Positions 1-9,902 are shown, numbered from the stretch's first letter. The stretch is DNA of 64,000 nt from Paenisporosarcina sp. OV554 (GCF_003058165.1 NZ_QBUC01000011.1:1-64000); one strand, 5' to 3'. The notes: a model not told the origin generated them from the sequence alone. Program-made: numbers and translations.

Positions 1-73
1 AAGTAGTTTGTTTTGATTGATTTAACATGATTAACACACACTTTCAGAGCTTTTTATTTATTATAACGAAAAA

Positions 74-99
74 GGGAAAAGCGAATCTAGCGCTTTCCC
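74..99 (-). terminator. Intrinsic terminator of amiE-nagZ
   Basis: On the minus strand GGGAAAGCG pairs with CGCTTTTCCC (one bulged base) and is followed by TTTTT. The nagZ stop codon (87-89) lies inside the loop, so the reading frame runs into the terminator stem. Confidence 0.75.
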
Positions 100-1583
100 C
101 TAATTTCTGTATTCGTTTTGCAGTGCCCTCTGACCTTGACTGCTTTTTTCTTTCCCTTTAATTCCTGAATGCTTCTTGTCATTGCTTCTACTTGATCAGC
201 GAATGGAGCAAGGACAAGGACTTTGTCATTTTTCTTCGGTTTAAAAGGCAATGTTTTATCTTCATTTTTCAAAAGAGTAACAGCATCTTCAGCCATTTTC
301 TTTTCTTTTTTCAAATGATCTTGATTTCCAACAACGTTTAAAGCATTTCCAACTTTTTCATCGATTGGTGTGTTGTCTGGAGTTAAAATTCCACGCTTCT
401 CTTTTAGCTCTAGAATTCTTTGAACTGAATTATTTACTTGTTCGATTGGAAGATCACCTATTTCTATTGCTTCCTTAACAGCATTAAAAACAGAGCTTAA
501 ATTCCCCTCCATTTGGAGTGAGTTGACCTGAGCAGGCATTAACGCAATATCAACGCCTGATTTTAAGGCTAAAACAACAGCTTCTTCTTGTCCAAAATTA
601 TCCGCAATAGCTTTCATGTTAAGCGCATCTGTAACGATAACACCTTTAAATCCCATTTCCTCACGGAGAAGGCCTGTTAGCACTTTTTTTGAAAGAGTGG
701 CTGGAACCATAATTTCCTGACCATCTTTTTTGCTGGTATAAGTTGTATCATCAAAGGCAGGGAACTGGACATGAGCTGTCATGACCATATCTACGCCTTC
801 ATCGATTGCTTTTTGGAAAGGAACAAGCTCGACCAAACGCAATCTTTCCTTATCATGAGACACTAAAGGCAAACCATAATGACTGTCTACTGCTGTATCA
901 CCATGTCCTGGGAAATGCTTTGTTGTTGCAGCCATATTCTGACTTTGGAGACCTTTGATTGTCTGGATCCCAAGCTTTGAAACAAGCTCAGGATTTGAGC
1001 TGAATGAACGGACACCGATTACAGGATTTCCTGGATTATTATTTACATCAAGAGCTGGACCGAAGTTTACACTAACGCCAAGAGATGATAATTCTTTGCC
1101 GATGATCTCGCCAGTCTGATAAGCATACTTTTCACTTCTTGCTGCACCAAGCGCCATATTGCCCGGCAAGTTTGTCCCTGTTTGCAGGCGTGTAACGATA
1201 CCACCTTCTTGATCAATGGTGATGAAAAGCGGAAGTTCTGGGCTCGCCTTTTGCAGACCATCTGTCAATCGGGCAGTTTGCTCCGTCCCCACAACATTTT
1301 CGGCAAATAGAATGACGCCACCTAAATGATATTTTTTAATGATGCTTCCCACTTCATCATTCATCACTGTAAAGCCAGTTGCTTTGCTTTCCCCTTGCTT
1401 TTGCCAGTTCCGAAAATCCGGCATAAGCATTTGACCGACTTTTTCATCGACTGACATGCCCTCAACAATTGCTTTCACATCTGTTTCAGCTGAAACCTTA
1501 GCAGGTTTGCTACCTGCTAATACGGAAACTGACAGTACTGCAGCTAAGGTAGCACATACCCATTTCTTTTTAATTATCACCAT
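87..1583 (-). CDS. nagZ: Beta-N-acetylglucosaminidase NagZ, C-terminally truncated
   Basis: Glycoside hydrolase family 3 enzyme that removes GlcNAc from muropeptides during cell-wall recycling. A signal peptide covers about residues 1-32. The TIM barrel carries the family signature KHFPGHGDT (222-230), an Asp-His dyad in AVDSHYG (D233, H235) and the nucleophile Asp319 in VTDALNM. The start has a good ribosome binding site (GAGGGGG). It lies 18 nt behind amiE, the same partnership as in Bacillus subtilis. From memory the B. subtilis protein has 642 residues; this one has 498 and breaks off within the C-terminal alpha/beta domain, ending in a basic, unrelated-looking tail (about residues 481-498) that runs into the terminator hairpin. 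The catalytic barrel is intact, so activity may remain, but the C-terminal domain is incomplete. Family assignment is firm; the cause of the truncation is unknown. Confidence 0.9.
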   Translation of the reverse strand: MVIIKKKWVCATLAAVLSVSVLAGSKPAKVSAETDVKAIVEGMSVDEKVGQMLMPDFRNWQKQGESKATGFTVMNDEVGSIIKKYHLGGVILFAENVVGTEQTARLTDGLQKASPELPLFITIDQEGGIVTRLQTGTNLPGNMALGAARSEKYAYQTGEIIGKELSSLGVSVNFGPALDVNNNPGNPVIGVRSFSSNPELVSKLGIQTIKGLQSQNMAATTKHFPGHGDTAVDSHYGLPLVSHDKERLRLVELVPFQKAIDEGVDMVMTAHVQFPAFDDTTYTSKKDGQEIMVPATLSKKVLTGLLREEMGFKGVIVTDALNMKAIADNFGQEEAVVLALKSGVDIALMPAQVNSLQMEGNLSSVFNAVKEAIEIGDLPIEQVNNSVQRILELKEKRGILTPDNTPIDEKVGNALNVVGNQDHLKKEKKMAEDAVTLLKNEDKTLPFKPKKNDKVLVLAPFADQVEAMTRSIQELKGKKKAVKVRGHCKTNTEIRGKR

Positions 1584-1601
1584 CTTCTCATCCCCCTCTA
1601 C

Positions 1602-2966
1602 TTATTTTGATTCTAAAGCTTCGTAAACAGCTGTTACTACACTTCCATAGCTTCCAGTTGTAAAAAGATCCCCGAAAAATTGATTGGAGTTAACCGCAGG
1701 ATTCACAAGCGGCGAATGCTTTTTATTAGTCAGCAAGATAATTCCCAAGTCTTTTTCAGGATCAATGATTGTCACTGTTCCCGTCCAGCCAGTATGACCG
1801 TATGCGCTGTCGCTTGCATAAGGACTGAACATCCATTCCATACTGTCATTGCCATTTCGTCTCCAGCCAAGCCCGTAAGTGGAATTCATATCTGAAGGTG
1901 CAACGAATTCATCGATTGTTTCTTGATCAAACAATGTATGATTTCCATAGCCTCCACCGTTTAACATCACCTGAAGAAGGACAGCGAGATCACTTGTAGT
2001 CGAGAACAGACCGGCATGACCTGAAACACCTTCCATCGAATAAAAAGCCTTTTCATCATGAACTTCCCCTTGAAGCGTATACTTTCTAATATTTGGGAAG
2101 TCAATGACTCCGTCACGTGTATTTCCAAGCAATTCTGTTGCTGCGATATCCTTTTGCTTAAAGCCTTTTTGAAGCGGATTATATACGGTATCTTTTAATT
2201 TCAAAGGCTTGTACATCTCATTTTCAACGTACTCGTCCAGCTTTTCACCTGTGATTTTTTCTATAATTGTACCCAGCAGCATATAGTCGACATCACTGTA
2301 AACATTTTGCGTTCCAGGTACATAAGTGAGTGGAGTTTTATTAATGAATTCAATCGTTTTCTCACGCTCCTGTGAGTAAAGCTCTTTTGACACCTTAGGG
2401 TTATGATATTGCGGATCTGGTTTAAAACCTGCTGTGTGATGAAGCACATCGATAATCTTCATAGTATCTTTTCCTTTGATTACATCTAACTCTGTGTCTT
2501 TAAAATCAGGAATGTATTCCTGAACTCTTGCATGTACATCAAGCTTGCCTTCGCTAACTAATTTTTGAAGAGCAAAATTTACTGCATACATTTTGGTATT
2601 TGAAGCAAGATCAAACAGGGTATCGTTTTCCATCTCCAAAAAATTCTTAAGGGGTGTATGTCCATCAAACTTCTTTTTGTAGCCGTAACTTTCATTTTTA
2701 ACGATTTTCCCATCTTTTATGACAATTAAAGCAGCACCCGGAAAACCTGCTGCCACTTCTTTTTCAATTAATTGATCCACTTTTTCAAGCTTCTCTGAGG
2801 AAAAGCCGACATCTTCTGGTTTTTTCACTTTTGTTAACACCGGATATTGAAAGGACTCCTTTTTCGCTGCTTGAGGACTTTCATTTGTTTGAGCAAAGGA
2901 TGCGGAAGGTATAAATAACGAGAGTGCCAGAACAGAAATTAGTGTACAATTTGTCCATTTTTTCAT
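1602..2966 (-). CDS. amiE: N-acetylmuramyl-L-alanine amidase AmiE-like serine hydrolase (beta-lactamase fold)
   Basis: 454-residue exported serine hydrolase of the beta-lactamase/PBP4-like family. Signal peptide about 1-25, SxxK motif SNTK (Ser122, Lys125), a YSD motif about residue 225 in place of YxN, and HTG in GHTGWTG near 386. In Bacillus subtilis the gene before nagZ is amiE, whose product cuts the stem peptide off MurNAc after NagZ has removed GlcNAc; the adjacency here supports the same role. Ribosome binding site GAAGGAG. The murQRP genes of the B. subtilis cluster are not visible here. The fold alone would also allow an esterase or D-amino peptidase, so the exact substrate is inferred from context. 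Confidence 0.75.
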   Translation of the reverse strand: MKKWTNCTLISVLALSLFIPSASFAQTNESPQAAKKESFQYPVLTKVKKPEDVGFSSEKLEKVDQLIEKEVAAGFPGAALIVIKDGKIVKNESYGYKKKFDGHTPLKNFLEMENDTLFDLASNTKMYAVNFALQKLVSEGKLDVHARVQEYIPDFKDTELDVIKGKDTMKIIDVLHHTAGFKPDPQYHNPKVSKELYSQEREKTIEFINKTPLTYVPGTQNVYSDVDYMLLGTIIEKITGEKLDEYVENEMYKPLKLKDTVYNPLQKGFKQKDIAATELLGNTRDGVIDFPNIRKYTLQGEVHDEKAFYSMEGVSGHAGLFSTTSDLAVLLQVMLNGGGYGNHTLFDQETIDEFVAPSDMNSTYGLGWRRNGNDSMEWMFSPYASDSAYGHTGWTGTVTIIDPEKDLGIILLTNKKHSPLVNPAVNSNQFFGDLFTTGSYGSVVTAVYEALESK

Positions 2967-3244
2967 CTTGTTTCTCCTTCGAATTCGTATTTTACTCTCT
3001 CTTTAACCAGTGAGAATGAGATCAGCAGTTGCAACTCTTCTGCTGAAACGTGTCCAGTGACATCCACCGAATAACTGCTTCTAGACTTTATTAAACATCA
3101 CCTCACTCCACTTTTAGTTAACCTTATTTGGTTGATTCTGACTGAAAGCAGTTTACATAACCAATGATATTATTTAAATAGTCAGACTACTATAGAGTGA
3201 GGACCATATTTACATCTTAATTATTTGCTTTTTTTGTCCTATAA
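2967..3244. other. Intergenic region upstream of amiE
   Basis: Non-coding stretch holding the amiE ribosome binding site next to its start. It should also hold the amiE promoter, but no promoter or operator could be picked with confidence. Confidence 0.4.
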
Positions 3245-3272
3245 TACAAAAAACACCCTTAAAATCAGGGTG
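3245..3272 (-). terminator. Intrinsic terminator of the CdaR-type regulator
   Basis: CACCCT (3267-3272, minus strand) pairs with AGGGTG (3254-3259) and is followed on the minus strand by TTTTTT, just past the regulator stop codon. Confidence 0.85.
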
Positions 3273-3277
3273 CCGAC

Positions 3278-4369
3278 TTACTTTTTTGCTAAAATGCTAA
3301 ACGCTGTGTACATCATCGTTAAATCGTTCTTATTATTTAAATCTATCCCAAGCATCATTTCAATCTTATTTAAACGATATTTTAATGTGTTTTTATGTAT
3401 ATGTAATTCTTCAGCGATTTCTTGAAGAGCACCTTTCTTATGAAGCCATACTTCAAGACTGTGCATTAATTCTTCTTCTGCAAGAAGTGGAGCAATCGTG
3501 CGTCTTAAAAATTCCTCGCGAATCTCTTTCGGAATTGAATGATAGAGTAATTCGAGTTTTAAATCTTCCTCGAAAATAATATTTCCTTTTCTCGCAGAAA
3601 CATCGACTGCCATTTCAGCTTGTGATAATGATTCAGGCAGCTGGTAAAAAGATTTTATTTCTCCAACTCCGATATTTACTTTTTGTTTAGTTATTTTCAG
3701 AATTTTCGATGATAAACTTTCTAATCCTATTTGTAATTGTTCTTTGGAAATATTGGGGATTAACAGAACAAGTTTTTCCATTCCCCAACGTACGATTTTT
3801 AAATTAGGGTGGATGGTTTGAATATGTAACAAGTTCTCAATATCCGTAATTTCAAACTGTTTAAAAGATTGAATGACAGCTACACGCGTGTAAATTGATG
3901 TATCAATATCCAATAATGTGGCTCGTTTTTCTATCGAATCAATACTAGCTTCTGTCATAAATAAATCAAAAACAAATAATTCAATTTCACGAATAACACG
4001 TTCTCTTTGTTCGCGCATAATAAACTCTGTAACAAAAAGCTCCGATACTTTACTAACTAACTTCGCATACTTTTCAATCTCCAATGGTTTCCCCGTAATC
4101 CCTATAACTCCAATAGCCTTATCTGAAATGACAATCGGCAAAACAATTCCTGGTCTTACTCCTTGAAGTTCGTCACACATCTCTTTCGTTATATGAATTT
4201 CCTTTCTATTTTCCATCGAAATAAACGCACCTTCATGATACGAATTTAAACGTGATGGATCCTTACTTGCAATCACAATCCCATTTTTATCAGTAACAAT
4301 TACGCTCTGCTCAATTAAACTTGCAAGCTCAATCACGATTTGTTTCCCCAGTACTTGTAAATCATACAA
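3278..4369 (-). CDS. CdaR/PucR-type sugar diacid transcriptional regulator
   Basis: 363-residue regulator. Residues about 4-135 form a putative sugar-diacid recognition domain (the LIEQSVIVTDKNGIVIAS segment and following), the middle is a GGDEF-like module, and the C-terminus (about 310-360) is a PucR-type helix-turn-helix containing HIHKNTLKYRLNKIE. Members of the family respond to glycerate, glucarate or related acids. The gene follows the gluconate operon on the same strand but is separated by a strong terminator and a large inverted repeat, so it is probably transcribed separately and may regulate itself or the gluconate genes. Ribosome binding site GGGGGTGAG before ATG. The family is clear; the ligand is unknown. 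Confidence 0.85.
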   Translation of the reverse strand: MYDLQVLGKQIVIELASLIEQSVIVTDKNGIVIASKDPSRLNSYHEGAFISMENRKEIHITKEMCDELQGVRPGIVLPIVISDKAIGVIGITGKPLEIEKYAKLVSKVSELFVTEFIMREQRERVIREIELFVFDLFMTEASIDSIEKRATLLDIDTSIYTRVAVIQSFKQFEITDIENLLHIQTIHPNLKIVRWGMEKLVLLIPNISKEQLQIGLESLSSKILKITKQKVNIGVGEIKSFYQLPESLSQAEMAVDVSARKGNIIFEEDLKLELLYHSIPKEIREEFLRRTIAPLLAEEELMHSLEVWLHKKGALQEIAEELHIHKNTLKYRLNKIEMMLGIDLNNKNDLTMMYTAFSILAKK

Positions 4370-4400
4370 AATCTCACCCCCGTGAATGCTTTAATAACAG

Positions 4401-4450
4401 AAATAGTTTGCCTGAAATACTTTTTTTGAAAGAATTCAGGCAAACTATTT
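4401..4450. promoter_or_regulatory. 16-bp perfect inverted repeat upstream of the CdaR-type regulator
   Basis: AAATAGTTTGCCTGAA (4401-4416) is repeated inverted at 4435-4450 with an 18-nt spacer. It starts 31 bp before the regulator start codon. It could be an operator or a 5' untranslated hairpin; neither flank gives a strong T-tract. Confidence 0.6.
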
Positions 4451-4684
4451 AACTAAATTTTCTTCTCCTTTAATTCATCCTCAGCAAGGCCTGCTCCGAT
4501 CATTGAATAGCAGCTTTTTCGGCTACTCCAGTTAGGAAATACATATTTAACAAGTTAAATCTTTCCATAATTAAAACACCCAATTAATAAATCATCAATA
4601 GTTCTTTGAATCTATAAAATATTTAGTTAATTTGATGGATGTTTTAGGAGCAGAGTAGTGTTCTACATAGAAACATACAAAAAA
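4451..4684. other. Intergenic region between gnd and the CdaR-type gene
   Basis: AT-rich, with no recognisable gene, RNA or clear promoter beyond the inverted repeat and terminator listed on either side. Confidence 0.4.
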
Positions 4685-4722
4685 AGACCTTTCAAAAGTT
4701 CAATTGAACTCTCGAAAGGTCT
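4685..4722 (-). terminator. Intrinsic terminator of the gluconate operon
   Basis: AGACCTTTC/GAAAGGTCT arms (4685-4693, 4714-4722) enclose a second palindrome; on the minus strand a run of seven T follows. It lies just after gnd. Confidence 0.9.
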
Positions 4723-4762
4723 ATTATTTTACAAATATTTTCATTTCACAAACCGATAGTTG

Positions 4763-6166
4763 TTATTTCCAATTCGTATGGAAAGAACCTTCAATATCAG
4801 TGCGCTCATATGTATGCGCTCCGAAATAATCACGTTGTGCTTGTAATAGATTCGCACTAGAATCACCTGTACGATAACTATCATAGTAAGTTAATGCAGC
4901 ACTTAATCCTGGAGACGACAAACCAGAGATCATGCTTTCTGCTACGACTTTTCTCATTCCTAGCTGATACTCCTTCGTTTTTTCAACAAAGGTTGGAGCA
5001 ATCAATAAATTAGCGATTTTTTCTTGTGCTTCATACGCTTCACTAATAGTGTTTAAGAACTCCGCTCGAATAATACAGCCTCCACGGAAAATAAGCGCGA
5101 TATCTTGTAACGGCAAATTCCATCCATTAAGTTCAGAAGTAATTTTATATTGAGTAAACCCTTGAGCATATGCACAAATTTTACCCATGTATAATCCTTG
5201 GCGGACATACTCAATCCACAACTCACGATCTAAGTCCTCAAGTTGAGCCTCTGGTCCTGCAAGTATTGTTGATGCATGAACTCGCTCGTCTTTAACAGAA
5301 GAAATGTTACGAGCAAATAACGATTCGGTAATAATAGATACGGGGATTCCATTATCGATTGCTTGAATGCTTGTCCATTTACCTGTCCCGTTTTGACCCG
5401 TTTTATCAAGAATTACGTCAACAAGTGGTTTGCCTGTTTTGTCATCCATTTTTCTTAAAATGTCCGCAGTGATTTCAATTAAATAACTTTTCAGTTCCCC
5501 TTGATTCCAAGTTTCAAAGATATCAGCAATTTCATGTAACGGCAGATGAAGTCTGTTTCTTAAAAAAGTATAGGCTTCAGCAATAAGTTGCATATCGGCA
5601 TATTCAATTCCGTTATGCACCATTTTCACAAAATGACCTGCTCCTTTAGGACCCATGTATGCACAGCAAGGGGTTCCTTCAACTTGAGCAGCAATCTTCG
5701 TGAAAATAGGTGCCACTTTGTCATATACTTCTTTTTCTCCACCGATCATGATGGAAGGACCTTTCAAAGCTCCTTCTTCTCCACCAGAAACACCGATACC
5801 TAAATAATCGATTCCTTGCGCTTTTAATTCTTCAAATCGACGGGCAGTGTCTTGATAATTTGAATTCCCACCGTCCATGATAATGTCGCCTACCTCAAGA
5901 TAAGGAACGAGTGATTGAATAACTGCATCTACCACTGGACCTGCTGTGACCATGACAAAGATTTTCCGTGGTGATGGTAAAGACTGCACAAATTCTTCAA
6001 GTGTATAGTAAGGATACATTTCTTCGTATTCATTTTTTTGCATAAGTAAGTCAGTTAAATCTCTCGTGTAATTATAGACCGAAACTTTTTCACCTTTACT
6101 CGCCATGTTTAAAGCAATACTACTACCCATGACACCTAAACCCATAACACCAATTGTATTACTCAT
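4763..6166 (-). CDS. gnd: 6-phosphogluconate dehydrogenase, decarboxylating (GntZ type)
   Basis: Oxidatively decarboxylates 6-phosphogluconate to ribulose 5-phosphate with NAD(P)+. 467 residues, the usual length. The N-terminal dinucleotide fold has GVMGLGVMGSS (about 6-16); IMDGGNSNYQDT and GIGVSGGEEGALKGPSIM are substrate/cofactor motifs, and GPKGAGHFVKMVHNGIEY is the signature with the catalytic Lys. It is last in gntR-gntK-gntP-gnd, as gntZ is in Bacillus subtilis, completing import, phosphorylation and oxidation of gluconate. It starts 18 nt after gntP with AAAGGAG as ribosome binding site. Expression should follow the GntR-controlled promoter near 9870. Confidence 0.97.
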   Translation of the reverse strand: MSNTIGVMGLGVMGSSIALNMASKGEKVSVYNYTRDLTDLLMQKNEYEEMYPYYTLEEFVQSLPSPRKIFVMVTAGPVVDAVIQSLVPYLEVGDIIMDGGNSNYQDTARRFEELKAQGIDYLGIGVSGGEEGALKGPSIMIGGEKEVYDKVAPIFTKIAAQVEGTPCCAYMGPKGAGHFVKMVHNGIEYADMQLIAEAYTFLRNRLHLPLHEIADIFETWNQGELKSYLIEITADILRKMDDKTGKPLVDVILDKTGQNGTGKWTSIQAIDNGIPVSIITESLFARNISSVKDERVHASTILAGPEAQLEDLDRELWIEYVRQGLYMGKICAYAQGFTQYKITSELNGWNLPLQDIALIFRGGCIIRAEFLNTISEAYEAQEKIANLLIAPTFVEKTKEYQLGMRKVVAESMISGLSSPGLSAALTYYDSYRTGDSSANLLQAQRDYFGAHTYERTDIEGSFHTNWK

Positions 6167-6184
6167 ATTAGTTCAAACTCCTTT

Positions 6185-7531
6185 TTATACGAATAAACTT
6201 AATAATAGAATAAACCCTAATCCAGATATGGAAATAATCGTTTCAAGTAATGTCCATGTTGCAAATGTTTCTTTCATCGTTAAACCGAAAAACTCTTTAA
6301 ACATCCAGAAGCCTGCATCATTTACATGTGAAGCAATTAAACTTCCTGCTCCTGTTGCCAGTACGACTAAAGCTAGGTTAACATCTGTTGCACCTAACAA
6401 AGGTATAACCAAACCAGCTGTAGTTAATGCAGCAACTGTAGCCGAACCTAAAGCGATACGTAATATAGCGGCGATCGTCCAAGCAAGTAGGATAGGTGAT
6501 AGTGTCGTGTCGCTGAATAATTCGGCAACGTAGTCACCAACTCCACCATCAATAAGTACTTGTTTGAAAGCCCCACCACCACCGATAATCAGTAGCATCA
6601 TCCCAATACTCGCTATTGCTTTCGAACACGTATTCATGACTGTTTTCATTGGAATATTTCTAGCTAGACCCATTGTATATATAGCAAGTAGTAAAGATAA
6701 CAACATAGCAGTTGAAGCATTACCTACAAAACGAACAACTTCGAAAAAAACATTATCATTTAAAGCATTTGTTTTTTGAATCATTGTAATAATTGTCGCT
6801 ATCGCCATTAAAATAACTGGGAACATAGCTGTAAATACACTGATACCAAAACCAGGTGTATCTTCAATTTTAAACGTTTTTTGTTCACCTAAAGAAGCAA
6901 TGTCTCCTGTACGAGTGAATGAATCAGGTACAAGTTTTTTAGCAAGTTTCGTAAACAAAGGACCCGCTATGATAACAGTTGGAATAGCAATAATAAATCC
7001 GTAAAGTAATACTTCCCCAATATTTGCCCCGTACTCTCCAGCTATTACTGTAGGACCCGGGTGAGGTGGTAAGAAACCATGTGTCACTGACAGTGCAGCA
7101 GCCATTGGAATACCTAAGTATAGTATAGAAACTCGTAATTGTTTTGAAATCGAAAATACAATCGGAATTAATAATACTAATCCTACTTCAAAGAATAACG
7201 CTACTCCAATAATAAATGAAGCAACTACAACTGCCCATTGAATATTTTTTTCTCCGAACTTATCGATTAGAGTCATCGCAATACGTTGCGCGCCCCCTGA
7301 ATCTGCAATTAAACTACCTAGCATTGCACCAAGACCAAAGATTAAAGCTAAATGGCCAAGTGTTCCACCTAATCCAGCTTCAATTGAACCTACAATACTA
7401 TCTAGTGGCATACCTAAACCTAAAGCGACACAGAAAGCGACAATAATTAAAGAAACAAACGTGTTTAATTTGAACCCCATGATTAAAACAAGTAACGCGA
7501 CAATTCCAATCGCAACAATAACTAACGGCAT
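6185..7531 (-). CDS. gntP: Gluconate permease GntP
   Basis: 448-residue membrane protein of the GntP family, about 12-14 hydrophobic segments, including HGFLPPHPGPTVIAGEYGAN near residues 152-171 and HVNDAGFWMFKEFFGLT near 405, both family hallmarks. Imports D-gluconate with protons. It is translated between gntK and gnd in one operon (18-nt gaps on both sides, GGGGGAATTG ribosome binding site). A related acid such as glycerate is possible, but the neighbours point to gluconate. Confidence 0.95.
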   Translation of the reverse strand: MPLVIVAIGIVALLVLIMGFKLNTFVSLIIVAFCVALGLGMPLDSIVGSIEAGLGGTLGHLALIFGLGAMLGSLIADSGGAQRIAMTLIDKFGEKNIQWAVVVASFIIGVALFFEVGLVLLIPIVFSISKQLRVSILYLGIPMAAALSVTHGFLPPHPGPTVIAGEYGANIGEVLLYGFIIAIPTVIIAGPLFTKLAKKLVPDSFTRTGDIASLGEQKTFKIEDTPGFGISVFTAMFPVILMAIATIITMIQKTNALNDNVFFEVVRFVGNASTAMLLSLLLAIYTMGLARNIPMKTVMNTCSKAIASIGMMLLIIGGGGAFKQVLIDGGVGDYVAELFSDTTLSPILLAWTIAAILRIALGSATVAALTTAGLVIPLLGATDVNLALVVLATGAGSLIASHVNDAGFWMFKEFFGLTMKETFATWTLLETIISISGLGFILLLSLFV

Positions 7532-7549
7532 GACAATTCCCCCAATACT

Positions 7550-9097
7550 TTATTTTTTATTTATTAATCTTCTTTGATAATTTGCGATACTAGAATATTC
7601 TTTTTCCAATACTCTCGATAAATTAATAAATATCGGCAATAACTCACGGTATTCTTGTACATCAGATTCGATAGGTGTGTGTTTGAATGTGCTACCAATC
7701 ATCTCAGAAACCACATCAAATGAATCGACTTTTCCAGTAGCATATAATCCTAAAATACAAGCACCTAGACATGAACTTTCATAACTTTCTGGAACAACCA
7801 CTTCGAGATCAAAAATATCAGCCATCATTTGGCGCCACACATCCGACCGTGCGAAGCCACCTGTAGCTTGAATACGAACAACAGGTTCATCCATCACTTC
7901 TAGTAAGGCTAAAAATACGGTGTATAAATTGTAAATAACACCTTCCAAAGCAGCACGAATCATGTGTTCTTTCTTATGAGACATCGTCAAACCAAAGAAT
8001 GAACCTCGTACGTCAGGATTCCATAATGGTGCACGTTCACCGGCTAGGTAAGGATGGAATAACAACCCATCAGCCCCTGGTCGAACACGTTCAGCAATCT
8101 TGGTTAACACTTCATATGGGTCAATGCCCAGTCTCTTGGCTGTCTCTACTTCTGAAGATGCAAATTCATCTCGAATCCAGCGGAGAACCATCCCACCATT
8201 GTTGACTGGCCCGCCAATAACCCAATGTTTCTCAGTCAATGCATAACAGAAGATCCGACCTTTTTCGTCCGTTTGAGGACGGTCAATAATCGTCCGGATA
8301 GCGCCACTCGTTCCAATGGTTACCGCTACTTCACCTTTGCCAATGGCATTCACACCGATATTCGAAAGCACTCCGTCACTAGCACCTATAACAAATGCCG
8401 TTTCAGCATTTATACCAAGCTTACGCGCGATGTCCGGGTTGCAATTCGTGAAAATTTCAGTGGTCGGCACAAGCTCAGATAGCTGCTCAGGTGTTACACC
8501 GGCAATTTGCAACGCTTCTTCATCCCAGTCCAGATTTTTGAGATTCATCATACCCATTGCTGAAGCCAAAGAATGATCCACAACATATCGGTCAAAGAAC
8601 TTTTTGAATATGAATTCTTTAATGCCAATATATTTCTTTGCTTTGGTTGCTATTTCAGGTCGATCGTTCACTATCCACGTAATTTTGCTTAACGGCGACA
8701 TGGGATGAATAGGTGTCCCCGTCCGTTTGTATACTTCATGACCATTTAACTCTTCTTTAATTTTCCGAGTCCAAGCTTCACTTCGATTATCCGCCCAAGT
8801 AATACACTGCGTTAGAGGTTGATCATGTTCATCTATCACAATCACGCTATGCATCGCACTACTAAATGCTATAAACAATAACTTTTCCGGGGATATTTGA
8901 GAATGTGCCATTATATTTTTAATGGCTAGTAAGACAGCCTGATAGATTTCTTCCGGATTCTGTTCTGCCGTCGAAATATCTGGTGTATGAAGGGGATAAC
9001 CAATATTCTCTTGTTGAATAATTTCACCTTTTCCGGTAAATAGAACAGCTTTCGTACTCGTCGTACCTATATCTACGCCTAACATATAATTCGTCAT
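7550..9097 (-). CDS. gntK: Gluconokinase GntK (FGGY family)
   Basis: Phosphorylates gluconate to 6-phosphogluconate. 515 residues, FGGY carbohydrate kinase fold: N-terminal phosphate-binding LGVDIGTTSTKAVLF (about 6-20), ADNRSEAW, then GTSGAIR and GGPVNNGGMVLRW in the second half, with ATGGFARSDVWRQM near the C-terminus. It is the Bacillus-type FGGY kinase, not the short P-loop type. The start overlaps the end of gntR closely (TAAAATG), implying translational coupling. Confidence 0.95.
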   Translation of the reverse strand: MTNYMLGVDIGTTSTKAVLFTGKGEIIQQENIGYPLHTPDISTAEQNPEEIYQAVLLAIKNIMAHSQISPEKLLFIAFSSAMHSVIVIDEHDQPLTQCITWADNRSEAWTRKIKEELNGHEVYKRTGTPIHPMSPLSKITWIVNDRPEIATKAKKYIGIKEFIFKKFFDRYVVDHSLASAMGMMNLKNLDWDEEALQIAGVTPEQLSELVPTTEIFTNCNPDIARKLGINAETAFVIGASDGVLSNIGVNAIGKGEVAVTIGTSGAIRTIIDRPQTDEKGRIFCYALTEKHWVIGGPVNNGGMVLRWIRDEFASSEVETAKRLGIDPYEVLTKIAERVRPGADGLLFHPYLAGERAPLWNPDVRGSFFGLTMSHKKEHMIRAALEGVIYNLYTVFLALLEVMDEPVVRIQATGGFARSDVWRQMMADIFDLEVVVPESYESSCLGACILGLYATGKVDSFDVVSEMIGSTFKHTPIESDVQEYRELLPIFINLSRVLEKEYSSIANYQRRLINKK

Positions 9098-9098
9098 T

Positions 9099-9821
9099 TT
9101 ATTGCTCCCTTTCTGTCGTGAGCATTTGTTGCGACATCCAAAGGTCTTCTACTGTCCCTTGCACATCTTCAAAGTTTTGATGTAAAGCTTGAATCATAAT
9201 CTCTCTATCCTTTGTTTCAATCGCTTTAATATAAATCTCATGATTTTTCAAGATACGTAAAAAATCATCCGACTTTTCCTCTAAACGCACCCGCATCGAT
9301 AACAGAATCAAACTCTCCATCACTGGTTTTGTGTTATTCCAAATCAGCAAGATATAGGAATGATTTATCGAACGAATAATTGTTTCGTGAAACAACACAT
9401 CTTGATAGGAAAACTCATCTGCATCTTTATATTTAATGGCGACTTCCATCATTTCGCGTATTTTACTTAGTTCTCTCACTAACTCACTCGTATCTATTTT
9501 CAAAATCCGTTCATATACAAACGTTTCTATAAGTAAGCGAACATCATAAATTTCCTTAATGTCTTGATCGGATAAACCAACAACAACTGCGCCCATTCTC
9601 TCTAAGCGAATAATGTTTTCAGATGCCAATATCTTAAGCGCTTCCCTAATTGGGGATCGGCTAACTTCAAAATCTGCTGCTAATTTATTCTCTGATAATA
9701 CGCTGCCTTGTTGAATTACGCCTGAAATGATCCGAAGTCTCAGCTCACATGCTAAACGAACTCCGGTGGAAGCGTTTGCATTCCATTTAGAAGGATACAT
9801 AAATTCACTTGATTTAGACAT
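9099..9821 (-). CDS. gntR: Gluconate operon repressor GntR
   Basis: 240-residue regulator of the GntR/FadR (FCD) family. Winged helix at about 22-90 with LSENKLAADFEVSRSPIREA as recognition region; the C-terminal helical effector domain has the DVRLLIETFVYERIL start. First gene of the gnt operon; a perfect palindrome matching the Bacillus subtilis gnt operator lies at its promoter, so autorepression relieved by gluconate is very likely. Start ATG preceded by GAGGAAGTGAG. Confidence 0.95.
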   Translation of the reverse strand: MSKSSEFMYPSKWNANASTGVRLACELRLRIISGVIQQGSVLSENKLAADFEVSRSPIREALKILASENIIRLERMGAVVVGLSDQDIKEIYDVRLLIETFVYERILKIDTSELVRELSKIREMMEVAIKYKDADEFSYQDVLFHETIIRSINHSYILLIWNNTKPVMESLILLSMRVRLEEKSDDFLRILKNHEIYIKAIETKDREIMIQALHQNFEDVQGTVEDLWMSQQMLTTEREQ

Positions 9822-9849
9822 GATCTCACTTCCTCAATTAACATTCTGC

Positions 9850-9867
9850 ATACTTGTATACAAGTAT
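9850..9867. promoter_or_regulatory. GntR operator
   Basis: Perfect 18-bp palindrome ATACTTGTATACAAGTAT overlapping the downstream end of the -10 box. From memory it matches the Bacillus subtilis gnt operator. Confidence 0.93.
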
Positions 9868-9894
9868 GATAGTCCACATAAACAAAATTGTAAA
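9866..9894 (-). promoter_or_regulatory. SigA-type promoter of the gnt operon
   Basis: Minus strand -35 TTTACA (9889-9894), 17-bp spacer, -10 TATCAT (9866-9871). Transcription would start inside the GntR palindrome. Confidence 0.85.
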
Positions 9895-9902
9895 CGCTTT
9901 AA
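9889..9902. promoter_or_regulatory. CcpA cre-like site
   Basis: TGTAAACGCTTTAA matches the cre consensus TGWAARCGYTWNCW with one mismatch and overlaps the -35 box, consistent with glucose repression of gnt. Confidence 0.7.
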
